Of a stretch of 61,239 nt of DNA, positions 45,901 to 53,972 are shown one piece after another. Origin of the DNA: an uncultured Pirellulaceae bacterium (GTDB lineage Bacteria > Planctomycetota > Planctomycetia > Pirellulales > Pirellulaceae); NCBI GenBank assembly GCA_937967505.1, contig CALCJM010000050.1:1-61239 (forward strand), written 5' to 3'. The position numbers and the translations under genes are program-made. Position 1 is the first letter of the stretch, and every line of letters starts with the position of its first letter. Below the pieces are notes generated by a model. That model did not search any database and had not been told where the DNA came from. It saw only the letters and a list, made by a program, of their open reading frames with translations.

Positions 45901-46482
45901 TACAGTCGGTATCGGGAACTGGCCAACCATTTGATCCGGGGGTACGTTGCTTTTGCGAAAGAAAAATCATTCTCGATCCGCAGTCTCGAATTGGCTCGCC
46001 ATCGCAAGAATACCGACCGGAAACCAATCTTTTCGTTGGCTAGTACATCACAGGAAAACGGCCAGCGCGGCCCGATTGTCGCGGACGTGGTTCCGGTCGA
46101 GCTAGACCAACTGTATTCGAATCACTCACCGGACCGATTGGGATGTGCCTTGCAAATTAAAGGTCAGGCGTGCTTTACCATGCTGTCCCCTGAACGTGGT
46201 CTGCATTTATTCAAAAAGGCCAACACACGCTCGGTTGCAGTAGAGGCTGTCGGTGGACCGTTGATCAAGCATGACCTGATGCCGGAATTGGAAAGCCTGA
46301 CGTTTGACCGTTTTGAAAAACGTCGAACTTACAATCTTGATGACGGGCACATCACAGACGAATTACTCGACCGCAAACAACTCCGGTTCCACGCTGCGGT
46401 GGTCGGACAGGATTTTCACACTGTCGTTGAAGAATGTGTCGAGGCAAATTTCCAACAGCTGCTGGCGAGGTTTGTCACATGA
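42985..46482 (+). CDS. ClpA/ClpB-type AAA+ ATPase 1 with release-factor-like C-terminus
   Basis: A 1165-residue double-AAA+ protein. Residues 1-240 form an N-domain unlike the Clp N-domain but shared with the next two genes. D1 has a Walker A GAAGCGKS near 267, a pore segment AGMSGYGQW, and no acidic Walker B (LHLGNL) or Arg finger. D2 is complete: GPTGVGKT at 548-555, FDEFEKA, TSNLG, FNRIDRI and YGARP. Its pore loop is short and reads GGVGQSKG, lacking the aromatic residue. STGF at 667-670 aligns with the ClpP-docking loop of ClpA/ClpC. A charged coiled coil (about 830-925) follows. Residues 910-1165 resemble a class I release factor without its GGQ domain (IKGQACFTMLSPERGLHLF, RRTYNLDDGHITD). 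ATG 42985 was chosen for its match to the paralogues. Confidence 0.85.
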   Translation: MQFERTKFDADKTFLPHKVYLARQTLDDEYYFFRPLRYREITHLTFDNVPPQALVDLVQAAGNTTQPQSFHLRTPPPAPEVSSVKLTVNPPKPMRDKRLWQQPLDVTFEYLAWQRHDDLAVAFVPTLELFVLRRGLVDANFVGQLKKEIRQSLVRSDALTSLSKLVWVAGRADDLEIQQVEVFVDLKSPRQLHIAQDADLVEESTLSKVAQPLELKQLRQFRGSKKQDGRTTFCDLQPLRLYEFDDQVEKLADLLSSRNRRSVLITGAAGCGKSSLVSELAQRKSLLNLEETEFWGTDGSRIVAGMSGYGQWQERCTNLVNELKKRSAVLHLGNLVELLEVGKSVSQSEGIASFLRIFMQRGTLQATAECTTEQLAIVEQRDPQLLQVFERLPMKAPNQGKSLRIFRTVADNTIRDAPRLSISEPSLATIYRLHRRYATYSDNPGRPIRFLRNLIQDTKLQLKLSASNEEQYQITSDDVLRAFAVETGLPYFLLGDQQPLDLTTTRDWFAQRVIGQTQPVQLVCDLLATVKAGLTPTGRPVASCLFIGPTGVGKTQMAKSLAEFMYGDQRRLIRFDMSEFRDRLSVERLIGGVGQSKGLLTSQVRQHPFSVVLFDEFEKADRSFFDLLLQVLGEGRLTDGAGRTTDFSTVIVVMTSNLGVESFKMTSTGFSATEPVGGTQTSQMQTMQRFTAHFSDQVEKFIRPELFNRIDRIVPFMPLSEATVEAVVRSAIEQLKKREGIWFRAVDLSVDDATVKLIAAQSRDPRYGARPIQRHLQQHLATPLSDRINKYKFTDRLTAQVSVVGRRLNFEVKAIPGEPAINNVTDQEIGNLRNERRRAQNLFHSAVAQRFRNQYFREKQLMDRKIKKLKKHHRQKKLPGGQFALYDEIGAIQSSYERKLAPLREQIDSLDDLLKQVCDHEDQIMQQYFQKQTIDSTLLTQTVKHQKQQVNEMIYRMFLADTGNANTINLIIYSRYRELANHLIRGYVAFAKEKSFSIRSLELARHRKNTDRKPIFSLASTSQENGQRGPIVADVVPVELDQLYSNHSPDRLGCALQIKGQACFTMLSPERGLHLFKKANTRSVAVEAVGGPLIKHDLMPELESLTFDRFEKRRTYNLDDGHITDELLDRKQLRFHAAVVGQDFHTVVEECVEANFQQLLARFVT

Positions 46483-49400
46483 ACATCACCTTTCCCGTGT
46501 ACATCCGACAGATCAAAGGGACAGCGACCCGCCGCGTAAACTACCACACATCCCTGCTGTTTTTTCCGGAGTTCTGTACAGAAAACGAATCGTTGCAACG
46601 CGCGCTGTCCCGACTGCGATCGACGGTGAAAAAGCAGACCGACCTGTCAGGATCCCTGCTCAATCACGAGCGTCTTGCCGGGATGGTGTTCAACCCGGAT
46701 CTCAAGACAGTCAAGCAAAAACTGACACTAAAAGTAGGGGGCGATTATGTCACCTGCAAGTTCTTCTTTGTGATTGTGGACTGTATGGGTACCCGGTTTG
46801 CCTTTTGCCCCGATACGCAGTGTGGTTGGTTTGAGATTAATCAGTCTCGAAGCGATTCTCTTGAACCCCGCGCTTCGGAAGTTCTCACCTCATACTTCAA
46901 TCAGGCAATCAACGATCACCGGCAACACATGGTTAACCCTCAAGCGTCGGCCTATGACAGCGCGCGGTGGATTACGACCATTGGCGTTGACGTGCGGACC
47001 CGCCAAGTGACTCAAGATGAAACCGCCAGCAAAATGCAGGCGTTATGGAGCAACGAGGAAGTAAACGGCGCGCAGGAACTGAACAAAACCGGGCGGTGCC
47101 TGGATACTCTGTATCCGGATGATCTGGGCCACGCGATTGGCAGAGACCGGCAAGCCGAACTGTTGCAGCAGTTACTGGAATCAGACGACCGTCGTCCAGT
47201 GTTGCTACTGGGCGGTCATTTGGTGGGCAAGACGGCGCTGGTCCATGAGGTTGTTCGTCGTCGAATTGAAGCGCGTGGCTCAGAACGCCAACAGATTCGT
47301 TCGTCCTCCAAACGTAACGTTTGGTTGTTGGCACCGCAGCGATTGATCGCCGGCATGTCCTACGTGGGTCAGTGGGAAAACCGAGTGCTGGCGATTCTCT
47401 CGGAGGCGGCGCAGCGCGACCACGTCCTTTACTTTGATGATCTTATTGGCCTGTTTCGCGCCGGGCAATCGCGCGATTCCAGCCTGTGTGTGGCAGACCT
47501 TTTGAAACCCGTTCTTCAGGACCGCGCGGTAAGGGTATTGGCGGAAATCACTCCTCAGGCATTCGATGTGCTGTCTGAGCTTGACCGCTCTTTCGCAGAA
47601 CACTTCCACGTCGTGCGCGTCGAACCGACCTCGCGCGAACAAACCTGGCAGGTCGCAACCAGCGTCGTACGCGACCTTGAATTTCACCACAACTGTGTCC
47701 TCGGTCCCGCGGCGATTGCAAAATCAATTGAACTGCAACGACAGTACGCACCCAACGCCAGTTTCCCCGGCAAGGCCGTCAGATTCTTGCGGCAACTGGC
47801 TATCAAGTTGGACCACGTGTCCCCCTCCGATGTGATCCGTGAGTTCTGTGAAACTGCAGGCGTCGCGCAGAACATGGTGGACGACGAACGAAACTTTGAC
47901 CGCGCACATATCCACGATTTTTTCCAGTCCGCCCTAGTAGGACAACGCGCTGCGGTGGAAGCCTGTGCAGATGTAATTCTGACCGCCAAAACACGCCTGA
48001 ATCCACCCGGCAAACCCTTGGCGACGTTGCTGTTTCCCGGTCCAACGGGTGTGGGAAAAACCGAATGTGCCAAACAGCTGGCGAAATTTCTCTTCCGGGG
48101 CAGTGAACGCCTGCTACGTTTTGATTTAAACGAATTCAAAACGTCTTACAGTGCGGCACGATTGCTGGGAACCTGCGATCAGCCCGAGGGGCTTTTGACC
48201 GGTGCGGTTCGACGGCAGCCTTTCTGTGTGGTTTTGTTGGACGAGATAGAAAAAGCCCATCCGGATGTTTTTGATATTCTGTTGCAGGTCATTGGTGAAG
48301 GGCGACTGACCGATTCTCAGGGCCGGACCACCGATTTTAGCAACGCGCTGATCATTATGACTTCCAATCTCGGCACGCGTCGCGCGGGACAGGCACCCGG
48401 ATTCATCGATTCCGGAGAACCACACGATTACATTGCAGCAGCGGAGAAGTTCTTTCGCCCGGAATTCTTCAATCGCATTGACCGGATTGTCCCGTTCCAT
48501 CCACTCGACCAACCACAGATCAGCCGTATCGCCGGAATGCTGATGAACAAGGTCGTCGCGCGCGAGGGGATCGTGCGGCGACGATGCATTTTGCAGGTCG
48601 GTGCGGGGCTGATCAATCGACTGGTCGAACAGGGATACCACCCGGACCTTGGTGCGCGGGCAATGAAACGCGCTATCGAGGCAGAATTTACCCAACCGGT
48701 CGCCAACCGACTGGCGATGATCCGTAGCGATGTGCCGACCGTCATCGAAGTTAACACCGTTGAAGGTGGCGACAATGTCCTGAAGGTCCAGGTCCACGAA
48801 CTGAACCATGTTGAACCGACAAAACGTCCTGCGTATACGCCGGACTACCCGGAACTGATCCGCGCGGCCCGGCAATGCGTCGATCGTTTACGCGATCAGT
48901 ATTTTTCCCGGCGTCCCCAAGGAGAAATCTCAACGTCCGGTATGAATGCCGAATTGATTCGCCATTTCGCGTTGCGCGAACAGGCTGATTCAATCACAGA
49001 TCTGACGCGCGGCATGCTGGAATCCATTAAACAAAACCGTGCAGATAAAGGACGACCGGCAATTTTAACCACCACCCGTAAACGCAGTCGCAACAAAGGG
49101 CGCTACGGAGGCGTCGATACACGACGCGTACTGGTGGAGATTAACTCGGTCGATGACGTCCACCAGTTCGTCAACGAAACCTTCGCCGCCATGGAACAAC
49201 CCTCATCAACACTCGATCCTGTCGCCCAAAAACTGATCGATCAATGTGCAATGTTGCAATCCATGTGTCAAAACAACATTGATCAGGCAATGTTTTTTCT
49301 GCAAATCTTCGACAGCGATACCCGGCGGCAATCGCCAACAGCAGACGATCTCCATTCGGCCGCCGCCTTGTTGAAGGAGTTCACCCACCGTGTCACGGAC

Positions 49401-49877
49401 GTCAACAGCGTGTTTCGCTACTTCGACTATACCCAGTTCGAGAAAATGGGATTTGAAAAGGGGACGGTTACCACGGCTTTCGATCCACTGGCGACCTGTT
49501 CGATCGTGCACCTCAAAGGCGACGGACTGGGGGCGGTGTTGGAACAACAGACAGGCACCAGCCTCTATTGCGACAGTTCAGGAAAACTGAGTTTGATCAA
49601 GACCGGGTTCATACCGCCTTCTGACCCCGGGTTCGCAACCCTGGTCGAAATGACAGACGGTCGCGACAAATGGCAGGTTGACGAACTGCCCAAACCGGTA
49701 TTCGATTCGATGACGCGCAACAGCAGCTGGAATACTCTGCGCATGTTTGACTATCGGGATCGTGTGATCGACTTCCGCACCGGGACGACCTGCAAAATTT
49801 CCACCCCCGACGGCATGACCAATCTGATCCACGGCGGGCTGACACTGCCGGATGAATTTTCGCAGTTCTGCCAGTAA
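46479..49877 (+). CDS. ClpA/ClpB-type AAA+ ATPase 2 with release-factor-like C-terminus
   Basis: A 1132-residue paralogue whose ATG overlaps the previous stop as ATGA. The N-domain (MNITFPVYIRQ, FAFCPDTQCGWFEI) matches those of its neighbours. D1 has GGHLVGKT at 245-252, the pore segment AGMSYVGQW with its Tyr, and a partly kept Walker B (YFDDL), but AEHF instead of the Arg finger. D2 is complete (GPTGVGKT at 521-528, LLDEIEKA, TSNLG, FNRIDRI, LGARA). GTCDQPEGLLT replaces the GYVG pore loop, and APGF lies at 639-642. Residues 935-1132 look like a release factor without GGQ: HLKGDGLGAVLEQQTGTSLY and LRMFDYRDRVIDFRTG, the latter close to the RF2 segment around RIKDLRTG. It probably forms a mixed ring with its neighbours. 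Confidence 0.85.
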   Translation: MNITFPVYIRQIKGTATRRVNYHTSLLFFPEFCTENESLQRALSRLRSTVKKQTDLSGSLLNHERLAGMVFNPDLKTVKQKLTLKVGGDYVTCKFFFVIVDCMGTRFAFCPDTQCGWFEINQSRSDSLEPRASEVLTSYFNQAINDHRQHMVNPQASAYDSARWITTIGVDVRTRQVTQDETASKMQALWSNEEVNGAQELNKTGRCLDTLYPDDLGHAIGRDRQAELLQQLLESDDRRPVLLLGGHLVGKTALVHEVVRRRIEARGSERQQIRSSSKRNVWLLAPQRLIAGMSYVGQWENRVLAILSEAAQRDHVLYFDDLIGLFRAGQSRDSSLCVADLLKPVLQDRAVRVLAEITPQAFDVLSELDRSFAEHFHVVRVEPTSREQTWQVATSVVRDLEFHHNCVLGPAAIAKSIELQRQYAPNASFPGKAVRFLRQLAIKLDHVSPSDVIREFCETAGVAQNMVDDERNFDRAHIHDFFQSALVGQRAAVEACADVILTAKTRLNPPGKPLATLLFPGPTGVGKTECAKQLAKFLFRGSERLLRFDLNEFKTSYSAARLLGTCDQPEGLLTGAVRRQPFCVVLLDEIEKAHPDVFDILLQVIGEGRLTDSQGRTTDFSNALIIMTSNLGTRRAGQAPGFIDSGEPHDYIAAAEKFFRPEFFNRIDRIVPFHPLDQPQISRIAGMLMNKVVAREGIVRRRCILQVGAGLINRLVEQGYHPDLGARAMKRAIEAEFTQPVANRLAMIRSDVPTVIEVNTVEGGDNVLKVQVHELNHVEPTKRPAYTPDYPELIRAARQCVDRLRDQYFSRRPQGEISTSGMNAELIRHFALREQADSITDLTRGMLESIKQNRADKGRPAILTTTRKRSRNKGRYGGVDTRRVLVEINSVDDVHQFVNETFAAMEQPSSTLDPVAQKLIDQCAMLQSMCQNNIDQAMFFLQIFDSDTRRQSPTADDLHSAAALLKEFTHRVTDVNSVFRYFDYTQFEKMGFEKGTVTTAFDPLATCSIVHLKGDGLGAVLEQQTGTSLYCDSSGKLSLIKTGFIPPSDPGFATLVEMTDGRDKWQVDELPKPVFDSMTRNSSWNTLRMFDYRDRVIDFRTGTTCKISTPDGMTNLIHGGLTLPDEFSQFCQ

Positions 49878-49908
49878 CCGAACGACACTTATAGCTGACA
49901 CATTTACG

Positions 49909-52191
49909 ATGTACAAAAAATACCCTGTTGCCATTTGGCGAGACAACGAATCGATTTTTTCGGTTTCCACGGTCAGCGGTACCTGCGCGGTCGCGCGCGG
50001 ACCGGACAAAAAGAAATGCATGGAAGACCTGAAGAAATATATCGCGTGGCGAAAACGCGAATCATGGTTCGCCTGCCCCGATTTTGAAAATCCCAACGCC
50101 GATGTGGTAGATGTCCGTGTGCGTACCGAGGTGCACGCCGGCGGACGCGACTACCCTTCGGCAGAACCGATTCACCTGAAAGTGCCCTACGTCTGGGGTG
50201 AGTTACCCAATGGGTCGATTAGCTGCTGTTTTCCACTGCTGGACCAGACATTCTACTGTTACAGCACAGCGGAAATGAAAACAATCGTGCGTGAGCAGGC
50301 CGAGCGTTTCCTGCGCGGGATGTCGCCTGAAGATTTGCTGACGTGCCTGCCGCCTTCGGCGATGGAGGTGGACACGATCAACGTACGACTGCCCAAAGAC
50401 AAGCAACCGGAAACGACCTTTCACTATCCTGCACTGGAGAAGGTCGGCACCTCTCTGGCCAGCCGTGATGTCCGGCGCACCTTCAGTCGTAACTGGCAAC
50501 GCGGTCTCGTAACGAACAATCTTGCCGAACGCTTGGCCAGCGGCACCGGAAACATCATGCTCGTTGGTAAACGGGGTGTCGGAAAAACGACAGTGCTGGT
50601 CAACGCGATTCGGCAACGACTTAAATCCAAAAGATTAACCGACAAATCCCGTTCCGCCGATGCGGCCCGAGACCTGAAACAGACACATCGGTTCTGGATG
50701 ACATCCGCCGATCGACTGGTTGCCGGTATGCAGTATCTTGGGCAGTGGGAAGCACAGGCGGAATTGGTTATTGAGGAATTGGCAACGATTCAGGGAGTCT
50801 TGTGCGTCGAAAGCCTTGGACCACTCCTGCGACTTGGCGGCAACGACGCAGTGGATAGCTGCGCGGCGTTCTTCCAGGCATTTTTACACAACCGTGAACT
50901 GAGGATGATCGTCGAAGCCACTCCGCAGGAGCTGGATGCCTGTCGCCGATTGCTGCCGAATTTTGAAAGCCTGTTCCAAGTAGTAACGATTGATCCAATG
51001 AACGCCGACAGTGCGCGAAGGGTCCTGTTGGCGATCGCGGAACAATCTCTCAAGCAACGCGCGTTGGGGGCTGAACCAGAGACGGCCGAATTATGTTGCC
51101 AATTGTTTCACCGCTTCCTGCCTTACGAGCGTTTTCCGGGCAGCTGCGTCGATTTCTGGAGCAACCTGTTCGAAAGAGGTTATCTGGAGCGGAAAAAGAC
51201 TGTCTCGCGCGACAACGTGATTGATTGCTTTATACAAAAAACGGGATTGCCCGAAGCGCTGATACGGGACGACTTTTGCTTGGCTGCAGAAGAAATCAAA
51301 AACTGGTTTTGCGGACGCGTGATCGATCAACCGGCGGCCTGTCACAGTTTGACCAACGTGGTAACCACCTTTAAAGCCGGTTTAAATGATCCGGGGCGGC
51401 CTGTGGGGGTCCAATTATTTTGCGGTCCGACAGGCGTTGGAAAAACCGAACTGGCCAAAGCTCTCGCGGATTACATGTTTGGATCCGGCGATGGCAAAGA
51501 CCGCCTGGTTCGACTGGATATGAGCGAGTACGGTGGGCTACTGGCGGGTGAGCGTCTGGTAATGCAGCCCGATGGTCAACCCAGCGATTTTATCAAAAAA
51601 ATTCGCGCGCAGCCCTTATTGGTTGTGTTGCTGGATGAAATCGAGAAAGCATCCCCAGCGGTGTTTGATGTCTTGATGGGAGTGTTCGATGAAGGGCGGC
51701 TGACTGATCGGTGGGGCCGCACGACCGACTTTCGCAGTACGGTGATCGTGATGACGTCTAACTTGGGCGTTCGCAGGACCGCTCCAGTCGGGTTTGATGG
51801 TCGGGACCGGGATGAGTTTGAGTCGGAAGTGCGCAGGTTTTTTCGTCCGGAATTTTTTAACCGAATTGACAAAGTTATCTCATTTTCCCCATTGAAGAAA
51901 AATTCGATCGCAAAAATTGCAGAACTTGAACTGGCAAAGATTCAGCAGCGCGAAGGATTGGAGAAACGCGGCCTGAAATTTCAATGGACGCCGGCGGTGG
52001 TGGACTTCTTGGCGATCGAGGGCTACGACGTGCGTTACGGTGCGCGCCCACTGCAGCGCACGATCGAAAAATTGATTGTCACCCCCATGGCACGCACCAT
52101 CGCCCAGTCACCCGGATTAGGCAACACAACCTTGGCGTGCGACCTAGTAGCAGGAACCATCGAATTTCAAGTTGGAGAGGGCACAGGATGA
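49909..52191 (+). CDS. ClpA/ClpB-type AAA+ ATPase 3, core form
   Basis: A 760-residue third paralogue that ends directly after the D2 small domain. It starts MYKKYPVAIWRD, like the N-domain of ATPase 2. D1 has GKRGVGKT near 220, the pore segment AGMQYLGQW with its Tyr, a Walker B reduced to CVESLG and no Arg finger (ESLF). D2 has GPTGVGKT at 506-513, LLDEIEKA, TSNLG, FNRIDKV and YGARP, and no GYVG loop. PVGF at 626-629 contains VGF, the tripeptide with which ClpC docks onto ClpP. It lies 31 bases after ATPase 2. Lacking the release-factor-like tail, it may be the shared engine of the complex. Confidence 0.87.
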   Translation: MYKKYPVAIWRDNESIFSVSTVSGTCAVARGPDKKKCMEDLKKYIAWRKRESWFACPDFENPNADVVDVRVRTEVHAGGRDYPSAEPIHLKVPYVWGELPNGSISCCFPLLDQTFYCYSTAEMKTIVREQAERFLRGMSPEDLLTCLPPSAMEVDTINVRLPKDKQPETTFHYPALEKVGTSLASRDVRRTFSRNWQRGLVTNNLAERLASGTGNIMLVGKRGVGKTTVLVNAIRQRLKSKRLTDKSRSADAARDLKQTHRFWMTSADRLVAGMQYLGQWEAQAELVIEELATIQGVLCVESLGPLLRLGGNDAVDSCAAFFQAFLHNRELRMIVEATPQELDACRRLLPNFESLFQVVTIDPMNADSARRVLLAIAEQSLKQRALGAEPETAELCCQLFHRFLPYERFPGSCVDFWSNLFERGYLERKKTVSRDNVIDCFIQKTGLPEALIRDDFCLAAEEIKNWFCGRVIDQPAACHSLTNVVTTFKAGLNDPGRPVGVQLFCGPTGVGKTELAKALADYMFGSGDGKDRLVRLDMSEYGGLLAGERLVMQPDGQPSDFIKKIRAQPLLVVLLDEIEKASPAVFDVLMGVFDEGRLTDRWGRTTDFRSTVIVMTSNLGVRRTAPVGFDGRDRDEFESEVRRFFRPEFFNRIDKVISFSPLKKNSIAKIAELELAKIQQREGLEKRGLKFQWTPAVVDFLAIEGYDVRYGARPLQRTIEKLIVTPMARTIAQSPGLGNTTLACDLVAGTIEFQVGEGTG

Positions 52192-52352
52192 AAGTACAAA
52201 TCAACCGCGACGCGCTGGACGAAATGCGGACAAGCACAACCACAGAAAGCGTAGCCTTATTCAAAGTGGCATCGCGCAACCGACCGGCCCCCAGCGCGAC
52301 CATGACGCTTCCATTATTCTCCTCTGTGGACCTCGGCGTCCTCTGTGGTTAA
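52188..52352 (+). CDS. 54-residue ORF coupled to ATPase 3
   Basis: The ATG overlaps the stop of ATPase 3 as ATGA, the same coupling seen between ATPases 1 and 2. The product begins MKVQINRDALDEMRTSTTTE and has no membrane span or known motif. The first 30 residues look protein-like. The last 20 (around LPLFSSVDLGVLCG) are less convincing and may be chance coding. It could be a small subunit or adaptor, or a non-functional overlap. Confidence 0.45.
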   Translation: MKVQINRDALDEMRTSTTTESVALFKVASRNRPAPSATMTLPLFSSVDLGVLCG

Positions 52353-52458
52353 CACCCACGACCACTTTCCAACCGGGAATGACAATATATCTCGGCCCGC
52401 ACATTCACGGGCAGCCTGATCCATTTGCGTCAGTTCGGCACGATGGTACGATGGCCCC

Positions 52459-53826
52459 ATGCGTTCAACCAATCAGTCATGGCTCTATCTTTTCGCTGCG
52501 TCAATCTTGACCGCTGTGATGTGCGGCTGCCAAGAATCAGCTGAAATTGATTGCCAGATCGTCGGTCACTCGATGGCCAGCGCCTTCAAAAGCGCACACG
52601 AACTGGTCCAATGCGAACAATGCGGTTTTGAATACACCTTCAGTCGCAAAAACAACGGTGGTCCGCCGGCAAAAATTATGTGCAGAAACTGTGCCTGCCA
52701 AATCAAATCACAGCCTGACGTGCGCCCCGCCGACCTCGTGAAATTGCAGCCGGATCGGCCGGCCAAACGTTGGGATGCCGTCGCCTTCAGAAGATCCGAC
52801 CGCATTCTGGTGAAACGCGTGATCGGGCTTCCCGGGGAAACCGTTGATTTTCAAAACGGTAATCTGGTGATCAACGGAGCCATCAAACACAAACCGCAAA
52901 CCACTTGGCACCAGCTCTCCACACACGTCTTTGACTCCAACCCTAACCCTAGATTTCTCCCCGAAAATAGAATCGGAACGTTAATGCAAGCGGACGATCG
53001 ACTGGTGCCGCGCAATAAATCCGCATGGAGACTGTCGGGAAAAACATTGATACATGTGGCCGGAACACCGGGCACAGTATCAGGCAGAGCGGCCAGCGAT
53101 AAATCAAAGTTTGATTTTATTGATTATCGGCACTGGCGATGCTACCCGTCATCTGCCACCAACAGGGTTCCGGCGATAATTGAGGATGTTTATCCCTTCA
53201 ATCAGTCCATCCGCCGCCTGCCCCATCGCGTCGATGAATTGGATGTACAAGTAGAAGTCGATCTCAAAGCGCCGGGCTCTATGCGGTTGGTACGGCGGAT
53301 ACGCCCTGCTCAAATTTCGGTAATTCTTCGACGGCACGCCGATGGTTCAACCTTCGTGCAGCTGGATCCCGGCATTGCTGCCGCGCCTGAAAAATTAACC
53401 ATTGTGAAACTTGCCAAACTCACTAGCTCCGCTGAACTGCCCAAAATCGCCGGGAACGCCAATTCATTGATCATCAGACTGGTCAACTACGACCAACAGG
53501 TGCATCTGTTTGTCAACGGCATAGAAGCTATCCCCCCCATCGAACTCGAATCCTTTCAAACTTTTCAGCGCTCTCCCCCGCAAGTAAACCAACCGGAGAT
53601 CAGTATTGGAATCGCCAGTGCAACCGAAGCGCGGGTCAAACGCGTACGGATCAAACGCGATCTGTTTTTGTTTCAGCAATCGCCCAAGCCGGCGATGCGG
53701 CTACCGATCACATTGGGTTCGGACCAATACTACGTCATTGGCGACAATCTGCCGGTCTCCGAGGACAGTCGTCACTTCGGCCCTGTGAAAGACATCATGG
53801 GCGTCGTGTATCACGCCACAAATTAA
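52459..53826 (+). CDS. Signal peptidase I-like lipoprotein with zinc ribbon
   Basis: A 455-residue S26-type protein. The N-terminus MRSTNQSWLYLFAASILTAVMCGCQ is a lipoprotein signal with Cys22 or Cys24 as the lipidated residue. The catalytic Ser38 is in VGHSMAS and the general base Lys119 in ILVKRVIGLPGETVDF. The conserved GDN..SEDSRHFGPV is near the C-terminus. A CEQC (52-55) and CRNC (75-78) pair between Ser and Lys forms a zinc-ribbon-like insert. A large beta-rich region (about 200-420) is inserted before the last box. It may be a specialised leader or membrane-protein peptidase anchored by lipid rather than a transmembrane helix. Confidence 0.8.
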   Translation: MRSTNQSWLYLFAASILTAVMCGCQESAEIDCQIVGHSMASAFKSAHELVQCEQCGFEYTFSRKNNGGPPAKIMCRNCACQIKSQPDVRPADLVKLQPDRPAKRWDAVAFRRSDRILVKRVIGLPGETVDFQNGNLVINGAIKHKPQTTWHQLSTHVFDSNPNPRFLPENRIGTLMQADDRLVPRNKSAWRLSGKTLIHVAGTPGTVSGRAASDKSKFDFIDYRHWRCYPSSATNRVPAIIEDVYPFNQSIRRLPHRVDELDVQVEVDLKAPGSMRLVRRIRPAQISVILRRHADGSTFVQLDPGIAAAPEKLTIVKLAKLTSSAELPKIAGNANSLIIRLVNYDQQVHLFVNGIEAIPPIELESFQTFQRSPPQVNQPEISIGIASATEARVKRVRIKRDLFLFQQSPKPAMRLPITLGSDQYYVIGDNLPVSEDSRHFGPVKDIMGVVYHATN

Positions 53827-53972
53827 TCGCTGCAAAGTCCCCCATCGGCCCCCACCTGAGCGCACCCGGTCCAATGATCTCAATGAATCGCAATTGGCCA
53901 TTGCGTTACCAGATCGATTCCATTTTCGATCGGAAACGGTCGAAAATGAATGCTTGTCCTGATTGAAATTTC

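Noticed and set aside
46201..46320. Functional GGQ peptide-release motif in the release-factor-like tail
   Set aside because: Only VGG is seen in the short linker of ATPase 1 and nothing similar in ATPase 2; the catalytic domain is absent.
42985..52191. Type VI secretion ClpV interpretation of the three ATPases
   Set aside because: No ClpV/Clp N-domain, no Tss genes nearby, and three coupled paralogues with unusual tails.
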